Shown piece after piece: positions 1 to 13,300 of a stretch of DNA of 64,000 nucleotides (its first letter is position 1; every line of letters begins with the position of its first letter). Under the pieces are notes generated by a model, which had not been told where the DNA came from, ran no database searches, and saw nothing but the letters and a program-made list of their open reading frames with translations. Location of the stretch: positions 10,790,419 through 10,854,418 of the forward strand of contig CM034601.1 in NCBI GenBank assembly GCA_020091685.1, in the 5' to 3' direction. The position numbers and the translations under genes were made by a program. This DNA comes from Lutjanus erythropterus. Lineage: Eukaryota > Chordata > Actinopteri > Lutjaniformes > Lutjanidae.

Positions 1-1096
1 GAGATTTGTGTTGTGTGTCATGTTGCAGGTGACACAAAACGCAAAAGGCAAATTTTAAACCACCTTCAAATGTTGCCAAGGTCTGATTTGCAAAATATTG
101 CATTTCATGTCCGAACAGATCAATCTGTATCCAGTTTTGGTTTTACCAAAATACAAATTTAGGCTGGCAGACTGAACAAGGATTCACTGATATGATCAGT
201 TTGCATTAGTCTCTCTCTCCATGGTGCTGAAACAGTCAAACCCACTCTCTGGTTTCTCTGTTTATGTTTTTTTTTTTTTTATCTGGCAAAACCAAATAAT
301 ATCTAATTGTTTAAACTGTACCCTGAACATAGCTGACATTACAATAATGAAGTTATGGGTGGTCAGTTAGTCGGTGTGTGCAGTTATTCTAGGTTGCTGT
401 GCTCTGTGGAAGGATAGCGTATTTGTGAAAACACTCGCAGGTTTTTCAGAAGTCACTTGGCTGTTTGACTGACAACTTTGTCTCACTCTGAATCTCTGGG
501 GCTTTATGTGAGAATGAGCTCGTAGCAATTTGGATTTTGAAGTGTTCAATTTTTGCAAGAGGTGATAACAAAATAGAAACAACTGAATTTTGTTTGTATC
601 GATGCTCAAACTTTGCCTCGTGGAAATTGTCTTCTTATCCTGAAGTAAACAAACTGACCACCATGGACAGGTTTGCTAAAGGAATTTATTTTGTTTGTGG
701 CTGGCCTGATGTATTTGCTTATTTAATTGTTAAAATGGCAGTGGAGGTGTATTTGCATGTGTGTTCATTTTAGGGTTAGCATAATTGTTTTTCTGTCTTT
801 GGATGTGGCTCTGAATGAGTTTTGATTGTTCTTGTGTTCATGTGCATGTCACCGTCTTTATATGTATATGTCATCATAACAAGACAGATAAAGACAGAAT
901 TTCCATATAAAACCATTTTCCCACCGTCAACCCTCTTCTGTCTATCAGAAATCATATCAACCTCCAGCCTTGGATCATAATTTACAGCCGTCTGAAGTGT
1001 CTTCAGTTCCGTCCTCTTCATGTTAATTATCTCTGAGTATAACATGTCAATCAGTGCCAAACCACTTTGGCTTTCAGGCAGATGAAACAGCCTTGG

Positions 1097-1136
<40 letters not shown>

Positions 1137-1228
1137 ACACTCATATGTTTGCCTCTGCCGAGCTCATATCCTCTCTGTTTTTTTTTTCCTTCTTCTGTCT
1201 CTCCACCACTTCCTATCTGTCTGAACAG
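1..1228. other. Intron upstream of exon w1
   Basis: AT-rich intronic sequence. No exon homologous to the preceding RAPGEF6 segment was recognised. It holds short poly-T and a TG microsatellite (1098-1134). Short open frames on both strands look fortuitous. Confidence 0.6.
1098..1134 (+). repeat. (TG)n microsatellite
   Basis: About 18 pure GT units on the sense strand, ending about 95 nt before exon w1. In the transcript this is a UG tract, a potential CELF or TDP-43 binding site. Confidence 0.95.
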
Positions 1229-1360
1229 CTTCCTGCTGACCTCAATAAGATGCACCTAACAGACCACGCCCACCAGCAGGTGATGCACATGCCTCCCAGC
1301 CAATCAGGATGCAGCATCGCCAGCGACTCGGGAAGTAGCAGTTTATCAGATATTTACCAG
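1229..1360 (+). CDS. rapgef6: rapgef6 exon w1: Ser-rich linker before the cNMP-like domain
   Basis: 132 nt, phase 0 in and 0 out, 44 codons, from [11 protein letters not shown] to SSSLSDIYQ. The acceptor is ctgaacag and the donor gtgggt. It matches the human RAPGEF6 linker LPADLTKMHLT...[17 protein letters not shown], and the Ile-Ala in CSIASDSG is the RAPGEF6 form (CSITSDSG in RAPGEF2). The serine cluster is a likely phosphorylation region (inference). A TG microsatellite ends about 95 nt upstream of its acceptor. This is the first exon of the gene visible in the window. Confidence 0.93.
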
Positions 1361-4300
1361 GTGGGTACCTCACTGCTTATTGTAATCATTTTATCTCATC
1401 AGTTTTTTTTAGTCATCATCATCACATCAACAAACTCTTTTTCTGTACGTTTTTAGTTTACTATCAAAGTTTAGATGTTTTTCCGTTCACTCTGCTGTAT
1501 TTTTCCCCCATTAGTTGCACAGTTTTAATCATAGTTTAGCAAAACTAGGTTTAAAATGAGTAAATCCTGTTTTTAAATTGAGCAGTGTTCTGTTGCACAA
1601 TTAAAGATGAATCTCTGTTTAATGAATCCAAGTTTATTGATGTAAACTGAAATAAAATAGAATTTCATCAATATGGAAATTTAAATACTTTTTAGTGCTG
1701 TCAAGACCTAGTAGGTAGAAAATATTCACATCTGAGGAGTTTAAATCAGAGAATTTGGACATTTTATCTTAAGAAAAAGACAATACAATTAATCAATTAT
1801 CAAAGTAGTTAAGGCAATTAATTTACTAGTCAATAATCAATTAAAAGATTAATTGTTGCAGCTCTACTGTTAACTTTTGGCAACTGAGGTTTAAAGAGGG
1901 GCTTTAATTTAATCTTACTTCATTTCAAGCTATTTTAAACATAATATAAACATAATTTAAAGTTAATCCATGATTTGATCAAGTTGAAAAATTAATCCTT
2001 GTTGGTGCAACCCAGCCTTAGGGTGGCATTTAATTGTAAGAAGTTCATTTCTCAACATCTGTATAATCTGAAAAATAGAATCCAGGCTGTAGAGCTTCAC
2101 CAGGTTGTTCACCTACCTCTTCTCTTACAGTTTAGGTTTTGAAAAATCCTCTTGCTTTTATTATAAGTTGTTTTTAAAAGAAAACTTTTGATGGATGAAA
2201 AAAAAAAAATTCTCTTCCCTGCCATCATTATTACATTACATACAAAAAAAAGAAATAATGAACCCTGTCTAATCCAGTGACAAACCCCCGTCTCTTCCAC
2301 CACCACACTGGGACAACATCTGCTCTGTGGCAGAAGAGTTTTACTGATGGTGGATTCTCCCCAGCTTGATTTGCTCCAATTCTGTCGCTCTACCTGTAGC
2401 CTATCTGTCAGCCCTCCACCCTCCCTCCTTGTAGTCCTCGGTATCTCGCTAATTATTGTGCATCAGTGGTGCGTCCTGGTGATCCGTCTCCCTCTGTACT
2501 GCCTGCTGTGGACAGAAGGTCACATGCAGGAAATGAACTTAACCTTTCAAGCCCTGTCTATACCTGTAGCACAGGTATAGATGCTGTAACATCCTCACTG
2601 TAGCTGGGTTTATAATGATCAGTTATCAAGTATTCCTTTGATTAATTGATTAATTGCTTACTCATGGTTTTCAAATTGGGAGGCAGGCTTCAAACAGCTT
2701 CAGGGAAGGTTCAGATAATCAAAGTGAAAAAATGTTACATTAGTCATGAAAAGGAGATCACATTAAATATCTTAAATGTGTGTGATATGGTCAAACAGAA
2801 TCAATACTGGCAGACATGTATGGTGTAGAGTGAAGTTATGTCACACAGCAATATCAGGCTATCTTGGCTCAATTGTTCAGTTTTGTTGAGAGCTGATCTT
2901 ATAGGCATCCAGGACCTGAACAAAATTAAGCAATTAAACTAAAGGGGGTGAAAGGGCGCCTTTTTCCAAGCTTTGCCTGAGAGGAGGACCATAGTCTTTT
3001 GAAAACCCCTGCTTTAGTCTATAAAATGTCAAAAAAAATGTGATTAGTGCTCATCACAATTTCCCAGAGCTGAAAGTGATTTCTTCAAATTGCTTCTCTT
3101 CTCCAGCCAACAGTCCAGAACCCAAAGACTCTTCATTTACTGCCGTAAATTACTAAGAAAAGCAACAAATTGTCACATTTAAGAAGCTGGACAAGCAAAT
3201 GTTTGACATTTTTGCTTGAAAACAGATAATCGATTATCTAAGTAGATGGACTAATCAATTAATCAACTAATCATTGCAGCTCCAATGGGTAGTATGCAGT
3301 GAGGAGTGGTAAGGAAATTGAGATGATGTAGAACATAATGTTCGATCTCAATTTCCTCAGACAGGAATGTCAAGAATCCTTGAGCATGGAACTTAATGTC
3401 ACTACTAGATAACTGTTGGAGAATATTCACACCAGGAAACGTCCCCACAGACCTCTCAGTTTTTGGAAATACATATAAGCATACATATAATTTATTTCGG
3501 TATTATTTAACTAGGAATAAAAGCCTGTTTATCTTGGATGTAGATCTGCAGTTAAGAAGCAAGCAATCCAAAAACAGCCTTATAAATAAGCATTTGCCAG
3601 TGATTAAGTCTTTGAGTGGACAGGGCAGACCATCCAAGCCGATCATACAGAGAGCAGTGGTAAGTGAGAGAGCTTAATGCTCCATGGTAGACTGTGTCCA
3701 ACATGTCCAGGCATTGTGAGGACACATGCATGTACATAACATCCCCATAGTCAAGCACGGACATAAAAGTGACAGGAACAAGTGAGCACTGAAAACAGAC
3801 TTTGGAAATTGTTGATTGTTTCCTTAAAATGTGAATTGGTTCGCTTTATTTGACACCTGCTCTCCTCATTGAAGCTCACTTTTAATGTCAAAAGCAAACT
3901 AGAGCACTTATTCTACAGTTTTTCATTGCAGTTTCCCAGTTTAATGTACAAAGTGTAAAATGTTAAGTGCAATTTAAAGGTATTATCGCCAGACCAGGAG
4001 GCCTGCTTTATATTTTACTCTCTCCTCTTGTATCAGCCTTACCTTTACGTGACATTTCTGAGCTTTCAGTAGCTCAGTGTGCTTTGGAATTAAATGTGTC
4101 TCTTGAGTGTAGGGGTTTTTAAATGGCTGTGAATCAATAATCCATAAAAGGATACATGACAAGGCTGTCGTCTCATTATTATAATCCCTCAGATCTCCTA
4201 ATCTCCCCTCTTTACACAGAAATTCTTAATAAATCTGAGGACCTTTCAGTATTACATTTCAGTCTTGACTCTTCCTCACAGGGTGTTACTGCATTTTAGT

Positions 4301-7300
4301 TTGCTGCTCCTCTTCACAACCTGCATGTTCATATTCTTCATACATGTCTGTGCATGATTTCCATTTGACACTTAGCTTGTTAGCATTGTTAGCATTCATC
4401 AGTTGAACTGGTGAGGTCCATTAACTACAAACTAATGAGCTCTAGTTACAAGTTAATGAGCTGGTATGATCAATGGGCACTGCTGGCCACAGAACTAATG
4501 AGCAGGTTCCAGTGAGGAATGTTAACAATGCTAATGTCCAGATTTTTTTAGTGCATTTATATAGATTTTATTTTAGCAAGTCAAAAGTGAGAAATGGAAA
4601 CTATAACTCAAGTGCAGGTACTTTATTCCCCAGCCACCTTGCCGGGCTAATTTGGAGGCCTTGGTATGCTTTCAAAAGCCAGTCATAATGCACTCTTTAC
4701 AAGGGGATGGCTGAATACCATTTTTTACCTGTCCAATACCAAAACCTTGAATATCTGTCGATGCTGATATCAATCAGATGCCGTCTTTTTCTTTCTCTGA
4801 ACCAACAAAGGCATTAATAATACTTATGTATGGATGCACATTGCTCAAAAACATGAAACTATAAAACAAATATTCTACTCCCAAAAAGGAAGAAATACAT
4901 AATTTAAACTTTTTCACTGACAGAACATGCTGCTCATCTGTGTTACTCGTGACATGTCTCTCTCATTTATGTGATAGTTTAGTCTAATGGATTGTGATGG
5001 ATTATACTTTGTTTGGCCTCCATACCCGATCCAGTGATTTTGTCCAGTATTGGACCGAGTATAGGATTGGTGCCATGTCAACTCCTCACCAAATGTAATG
5101 ACATTTTCAAAACAGTTCGACTTGTTCGTTGTGCAACTTGAAATGTCAAACAAAGTTGGAAGCTGTTGCATGTTCTCTGTAATTTATGCACATTTCATAT
5201 ACTGGAGGTCAATAATATAATGTTAGTTCTTCGTGGTTCTCTTCTGCATCTTGGTTAGATGCTGTCAGATTGATTTAATCAAAGTTGATCTTGGAAATTG
5301 AGTGTCAGCTCACTGAAAATGAATAGTGTTAACGTTAGGTGACTCAGGAAATGAAGGGAAATGAATTAATTTGAGGCACAAAATAACACTTTCTTTGGGC
5401 TTGGGGGAAGGTATCAAATATTTTCAAGTCAAAAGGCGTAAATCCAAGTGAAGCCATGAGTTATTGGTGTTAAAGTTGAGTTGGAAGTCCTTTTTGACTT
5501 TGTCAAGTGCAGTGTAAAGTCATCAAATTTGAAAAAAACTTGAGTTGATAGTGGAAAAATAATATAATCCATTAGTCACTGTCAACAGAATTTCACAAAA
5601 TCAGCTTTGCTCTCAATATAAAACAGACTAAAATGACAATTTAGATATTCGAACCTCCTTACCAGCCCCAACCTGACCTCCCTCCTCAGCCTGTCTGCAA
5701 GGCATTTTCAGATTGATGTAAGTCAGGTCAGCCTGGGTCAGACGTTTAACACCTGAGACCTGGTTTCTTCATCCTGAGATTAGGTATTAATCACACGGAT
5801 CTGATCCCATCAGCTCGTCGCTGACCCAGCTCTGTGTTTGTTTACTGCTGTCTTAAAGCGCTGACCCTCCCGTCAGCTGTGGTCCTCAGCTGTCAATGCA
5901 ACAGACTGTTTTTGTTATGGCTTTCTCCCACTCATTCTCTTACAGTCCTTCACTTTACTTTGTCGGCTCAACTTTTCAATCTTTTTCTGCCTCTTCCTGC
6001 TCTTTCATATTCCTCCTGCCCTTTCCGTTCTTTACATCTCTCTCCTGTCACTCACCTTCTATTCTTCTATTATTCTCTCTGCTATTCTTTTCTTTGCTTT
6101 TCTGTCCTCTCTTTCATCTTGGTTATATCCAGAACTTCTGCTGCATTCCTCTTTCATTTATGTCTCTTGCCTGTCTGTGTTATTCTGACACATCACTGTA
6201 AAACGTGGGGGTTCTTGGACAGACCTTATGTCCCTCGTCTCTAAGAAATGTCCTCTTGGCTCAAACTTGTTCGGAGACCAGGGGAGTTGGTCGGAAAGGG
6301 CACATCCTGCATTCTGAATGAACTGGGCCTCTCAAAGGCACTGAAAGATATGCCAGACGCCGAGGGTAAAAAGAAAAGGGAGGTGTTATTGTCTCATTGT
6401 ACCATTGTTCCTCCCACCTGCCTTAATGCCTCTGTTTTCCAACAAAGTTTAGAAAGAAGCCCCCTTTTTTTTGCAGGAATGTAATTTAATGGAGTTTTCT
6501 TTCTTGTTGGGAACTATAGAAAGTACAGCTGCACTTTTGGCCTTTGTCTTGTTCTGACTGATTTTTGCCTGAGGAATACATGAGAAAAATCTCCTCCAGG
6601 GATTGATAAATCTGAGGTGAAGCAGTTTTAAAACTGCAGTTTAAAGCTGCAGAACAATGGGCAGGATGAGATGTTTGGTTTGCTGCTTAATAAATATGGA
6701 GTATCTGTCTCATTAGTTATTGTTGTCAAATAAAATAAAATCAGGATTCATGTTAATGTATTTTTTATCTTATCTGTTAGGCCAAATTAAATGTTTCTGG
6801 TGCAGAACTGAGCAGTTGGTGTGTTTTTAAAAGTCCTCTAAATAGCTTGTCCAACCTAATTTATGAAAACAAGAGTGGACCAGTGCCTGAACTCGGGATG
6901 GACTGTTGGCTTAATCCCCTTCCCTCAGAGAAACCTATAAAACCCTTTGGCCAGGTACCAGATGTCTGTAGAACCCAAGAGCTTGATCACATTGTTGGTG
7001 AGAGAGTCCAACTTGTAGTGTGCAGGGCAGAAAACTAACTTTTTCCCATCAGCTACAATATTAAGGTTGAATCTACCCCTCTCTTCTAAATCAAGGACTA
7101 CCAAAATTTAGGTTCATTCGTGCCTATAAGATAAAGTCACTGGGACTTTTAGGTTTCCTCTTGATTCCACATTGACCCCTCAAGAGGTAATATTGTTACA
7201 CATGGGCACAACCAAGTGTACAGTTAAGAGAGGGAGGCGTCACAAACTTATGTTTTCCTTAACAAACAGAAATAAATCAAAGCTTATGTTGTTACACATA

Positions 7301-10300
7301 TAAAACAAAATACACTGAAATAAAGTAAAAGGACAACAGTGTTTGTTGCCCAATAATATGTAAATATAATACAATAAATAATTGCATTCTTTTTTTTTTT
7401 CTTGCATCATTTAGTTATTTTATTATATTATTTTAACAAACTTAGCAGGATTAATTGTAGATGTTCTGTGTGTTGAATATTGTACCAGAGCTTGGATTAA
7501 TCTCATGGTATAATTTAAATAATCAGTCTATCCGATTGTCAAAGCCATGATAAACTATTCATAGAAAAGGTTATCGTAGTTAACGGGACTTGGTAGAGTT
7601 CTTGAAGATGTTTCGCTTCTCATCCAAAAGGCTTCAGTATAGTAATAGCCTGAAAACAAAGTCATCTCAGTATAATAATATTTGATACTGGCATATTACC
7701 ACACCAAGATTTAGGCATATTAGTTCTGTGCACTGAGCTAAGCAAAAAAATATTTTTCATTAACAAAGCCGGTCACGCTAGTTTTCAATATTCACATCAG
7801 AGCTACCATTTAACAAAGATTAATTAAACAAATAAAGAAAAACTAATTTGAAGAACAGACGTGTAACAATCTGGCTCCATTTTTCTCGACAGTTGTCTTT
7901 GTTTTTCGGCCTACCTGTAACTACAGTAACAGATGGCCCGCGGTGCTGCCGCTGCCACACGAGAGCTCCTCTCTTCACCTCTCGGTTGACGGTTCAATTC
8001 CCACCTGACCTGAAAGCCCCTCTGCCCCTTCAGCACCACACTCTGCCAACCATCTGTCTGCCCCACACAGGGGAAATATGGTGGAATATGAATTATTACT
8101 GCTGGATTTAAATATTTGGCTGTTTGCCTTCGTTTTCTAGTCTGGGACTTGGTGTCAGGGTGTAAGCTCAGGGTCACAGGTACAGCTGCTCATTCCAAGG
8201 TTATTCTTCATGTGTTGTGTGGGTGAGACAGCACTGAAAATAATGGGGAAATGGGATAGAGCTATAAAGTTAGGAAGATATTTGATAGGGTAAAGTTGAA
8301 ATGAAAAATGCTTTTTTAACCCATTTAGATCACATCCTTGGTCAACAAAATATTAAGGAATCAATCAGTCATGTTTTCTTCCTGTAAAACAAAATATCCT
8401 GTATTTATGTGGGCTTGAACCAACAAATTTCAACCAATAATATCCTAATCACCTGAAAATAACTATTGTTGTGTTTTAATTATCTTAGAATGACCTTAGA
8501 ATGGCTTTAGATAGAGGCGTTAGCATAAGCAGCCACCATACTTTCTCCTATCGACTTGGAAGGGGAGGATGATGCGAGGTGTTTGCACTCTGCAAGCTTG
8601 CTGCTAGATTCCACTAAATCCTACACACTGGTATTTTAAAACTGATGTGCTATTCAAGGCCTGTGAACCATCTTGTCTTAGCACACATCACTGCTCCAAT
8701 ATTTATTTCTAGGTCATATTAATGCTAGAATTAAAGATTCAGTTTGTCCTTTTTGAGTCAGGCAGGTTTTTTTCCTAAGGCAATCTTAATTTATTACATG
8801 TTCAATCCATAAAAATAGTTAATACATAAAAAGCCATTTTTTCATGCTTTTTTTTTCTTAAGTTGCTATCAAACACTTCTCCTCAGATGTCTCCATTCCT
8901 CCCATGTACTGTTACCAACCACTGTGATGCCTTTTCCACTCTTTGCTGCAGGCTACAGAGAGCGAGCTGGGCGATGTGGACCTGTCCGGACTTCCAGAGG
9001 CCGCGGTGGACAGCGAGGAAGAGGAGGAGGAAGATGAGGACCTGGAAAGAGCCTCAGACACTCTTCTGGGCCGAGACCTGGTCCGAGAGTGTCTGGAAAA
9101 AGATCCCGCTGACCGAAACGACGACGATATTGGTCAGTCTGTCTCTCTGCTGCTCTTAAACGATTGTTTGTTTGTTTTTTTTTATCTAATATGACTTTAC
9201 CATTAGAAGTCTTTATTTTAGACTTTATGTACACGAGAAACAGCCCCTACAGTCACCATCTATCATTCAGTAAGCACAGGGGAGATACACGAATGCCCCT
9301 CTCATAGAAAAGACCCCTCACGGTGTTCTCTAAACACCAGTGCCCTTCCAGTATGTATTTTTAAGCAGGCAATCAGAGAGACGACCTCATTAGCGGGACC
9401 CAGTGGGGTCCTGGAGGAGAAGGTGACCACATCAGAGAGCTGAGAGGAGTTGTAAAGGCGTGGCCCGCTGTGTGCCTGCTGGGAGGATGGCCTTCTCATG
9501 GCCTTCACAACTGATGGGTTACACTCAGCTCATTCAGAGCTGAAGATAGATAGAAGATAGAAGATACTGTTGAGGAACTGTCTAAGCCAACTTCAACCCT
9601 GAATCACATAATATCTGAAATGTATTAATAAATAACTTTTTCCTTAATCAAGTTCAGTTACAGGTCCAGTAACCAATTCTAGCAAAAGACAGTCTGTTGT
9701 TGAATCTCATTATCGGGTCGTGGAATACAGATGTTTTAAGAATGAGACTCAACAATCAACTATCCTTCCTTGCATACAACAAACAATAAACTACTTCCTG
9801 ATAACACTGCGCTTTTCTGTCACCGTCTGTGGTGTGAAACATAAAGTGTAAAGAAAAAATATGCGATTTGGAATGTGGCTAAATGAGCTGCCACTGGCCT
9901 GCGCTCCCTCTGCGGCTCAGTCAATGTGATGTATCTTCCACTATGCAGACGTTTGTGGGTCAGAATAGCCAGGAAATGTTCTGGCTTGCATATTGCAGAA
10001 TGCAGTTGCAGTAGGACATCCCAGTATTTTTGGCATACTGCATTCGACATATGTTTTGGGACATAAGAAACCTTTTGCTGGCATACTAAATAGTGTGGTA
10101 GTATGGTACTGGAATGTATCCATAGCTTCATTTTAAGGGATCACAAACCAAAAAGGTTTGGGAACCAGCACTTTAGCCAGTCTTGAATTCTGTCATCAAA
10201 ATATTTATAATATGATTACAGCTTTGTAATTGCTATAGATCCCATCATTGCCTGATTAACAACATTGAACTGGCTTATTATTGGTCTATTTTGCCATCAG

Positions 10301-13300
10301 CCTGGTCTGCAGACACTGGCACTGGTCTACAGTTTCATATACCTTGCCCAGTGTGGGTTTATTCTGCTTAGTTCATCATTATTAGTTTTCCATACCAGGA
10401 TAGCTTCCATTCATAGTAATCAACATATCCTCAATTCAATTCAAACTTGATTACTACTCCTCTGACAAAGTTCAGACCATCTGGAGCTTCAAACTGTTTA
10501 AAAGCACCAAGAATTACTTAGAATACTGTGACTGTTAAATCCAGGTTTTTTAGAGCCCAAAGGAAAGCGGGACAGAGACGGAGAGGCTGAGAGGAAATGA
10601 ACGAGGCGATAACAGCAGGGAGAATAAAAAGGGAGCCACTGAGCCAGGCTGCATACTGTGCAGGTTGGAGCTGGGTCACTCTGTTCTTTGCCACAGTGCA
10701 GAGGAAGTAGACACACGATCAGTAGGGAAGGAACAGGGTGTGAAAGTTTCTCATTAGCCATGAAAATCTTAAGCACTGATGCTATGCACTGAAGCAGGCT
10801 AAAAATATGTCTGTTAGCTTGGGGTCACTGAATGAAAAGATTAAAGATATACTGTGATCTGTGTGTGTATGTTATCGTGCATGAAGGGTTTGGTTGCAGT
10901 AGGGATAATTTAATTATTTGTTTTAGAAATGCTGCTATTTTTCAGTGGGAAAATCAAAGAGTGTTTTATCTGCACAGCTGAGCAGCATTGCTTTGAATAC
11001 ACAAGTTGCATCAATACGTGCTCTTTACGTGTTTAATTGTGTTTTTCTTTCTCCGTCTCGTACCCAATAGAGCAACTGCTGGAGTTCATGCACCAGCTGC
11101 CTGCCTTTGCCAACATGACCATGTCTGTGCGGAGAGACCTGTGCAGCGTCATGGTGTTTGAGGTGGTGGAGCAGGCTGGCACCGTCATACTGCACAACAA
11201 ACAGGAGGTATGAATGAACTCACACAGAAACCTGTAAACAGAAGTGAATCACAGTTACTGTAAGAAACGCCCTATAGAAGTCTGGAAAAGTTTTGAAATT
11301 AATGGTTTTAAGTCTTTAAAGGGATAGTTCAGATTTTTTAAGTGGCGTTGTATGAGATTTTAGCTAACTCAAAAAAGTCCCAACAAAAACCTTAAAATCA
11401 GAGAGTGATATTTTGGGTATATAATAGCGGTTTCCTGACTGAAAAGGCCGTCCAATGGGAAGGTAAACTTAAATACAGCAGGATATTGCTTAGCTTCCAT
11501 ACTGGAGGCACGCAGACTCCCGTCTGTTTTAGTTAATACACTGACCATCGAGAGGAACCTCATAAAACCCCATTTCAAATAATCCAAACTGTCTCTTTAG
11601 AACTTTAAGAAGCATTAAGAGTATTTCTTATGTAGTAATTAGAGTTATTATTTTTTCATGTTTTCAGTCTCTTTTGCTATATGTTCCATGCAGATTAATC
11701 ACTAACAGGGTAATTATGGTATGCAAAATTATTATATCTGCTTCATTAACACAATTACGATGAATTCCCTTAACACTTAGATTAGTGTTTGTCTTTATTC
11801 AGACAGAAACAAGATGTGTTTGCTGGCTTGCTGATTCGTAATTGGGTAGTTAATATAATTAAGGTTAAAGGATCTTAAATTTGTCCTTCCGTAACCTGCA
11901 AACAGTGATGTAACCTTGCAAAAACCACACAAAAAAAACACACAAAAGCATGAAGAGAGTCGTATTTGTTCAGTATGGCAGAACCTGCAGGCATACCGAG
12001 AAGCAAAAAGGGTTCTCCTATGGAGACAAGCTGAAGAACCCTTTATGGTTCTAGTTAGCACTTTTATTTCTAACACATACAAGTGTTGACATGTTTCTGT
12101 GTGTCCAAACACACGCGTCCTGAACGTCCCCCAGTCTGTCCAAAGCTAATTCACGTACAGAAGCTGATATGTGCAGAGTCACTGCAGAGTAAAAGCCCCG
12201 TCAATCACCTGAGCCGCTACATAGCTAATTAATTAAGTTACATGCCTGAGGAACGGGAGCTCTGTCATGGCTGTTTGGTTGCACACAGCAGCATTAGAAC
12301 CGACAGGGTGATAAATGGCAATGAACTGCCAGGCGCCAAGCTCCGGGAGGACGAGGATCCACGTCAGCGGGACAAACCCGGCCACACACATATACACAAA
12401 TCCGTAGTGTGCATGTCTGCGCTTCCATATACCGTCTGTGTTGAGACTCATTGATGGACGGGTCTCCTCCGCTCTGTCTGTCTCTCCGTGGACTCTGTGT
12501 TGAAGGTCAAAGAGAAGCACTTGGCTCCTCTCACACATGAACATGTTTCTGCTAAGTGAGGGAGAGAGAGAAAGGAAAATAAAAAGAGTCTAAAGTGGTC
12601 TGACAGACGTAAAAAAAAAAAAAGAGAGAGGTAAAGTGCTTCAGAGGACAGAGAGGAAGACAAAATGGAAGCAGAGGAAGCCAGCAAGGGACCGTCAGAG
12701 TTACAGTGAGAAGTTAGACCAACTAAAGTTTCTGTAACACTTTCTATGATGCCCATATCTATAATGCTTTAAAATGCATTACACTGTTGTAATATATTTT
12801 GAACATTTTATAATGTATTATCATCACTGTTATAATGCATTATAATATAGTTATTATTTACTAAAAGTGTTCATTGGGGGATTTAGGTAAAGTTAAAAAA
12901 ATAATCAGTAAATCTATGCAAGAACAGCAGACAAAATGTTATAAAAATTAATTTATCTGAGTACTATAATTTGACTTAATGATGAACAATAGTTGACATT
13001 TACATCTCATAAATATGAATCCACAAAAAACATAATTGTAATGCATTGTAAAAAAAACCATTATAACAGTGATTATAATGCATTATTAAAAAAAGTTTAT
13101 AATTTGTTACAGCAGTGATAATTATAATACACCACAATCCTTGCCCAAAAACATCAGTGAGGGCCTTATAAGTAATTATAAAATAACTTAACATAGCTTA
13201 ACATAACAGAACATAGCAAACACGTTAGAAGTGTTAAATTTATGCAAGCATGAAAATAAGCTTATGTTCAATATATATGTGGTAGTTTACCTTATCTCAT

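Larger units (their letters stand above)
1361..8951. other. Intron w1-w2 (7.6 kb)
   Basis: It contains two copies of an AT-rich dispersed repeat (about 1740-1865 and 3020-3285), a 13-bp-stem hairpin (3312-3357), an antisense LINE fragment (3552-3764), a pyrimidine-rich stretch (about 5930-6130) and a short dispersed repeat near 7585-7650. Nothing identifiable was seen in the rest. Confidence 0.6.

Noticed and set aside
7848-8177. Overlapping open frames on both strands
   Set aside because: No motif or splice context; about 90 codons is expected by chance in a window of this size.
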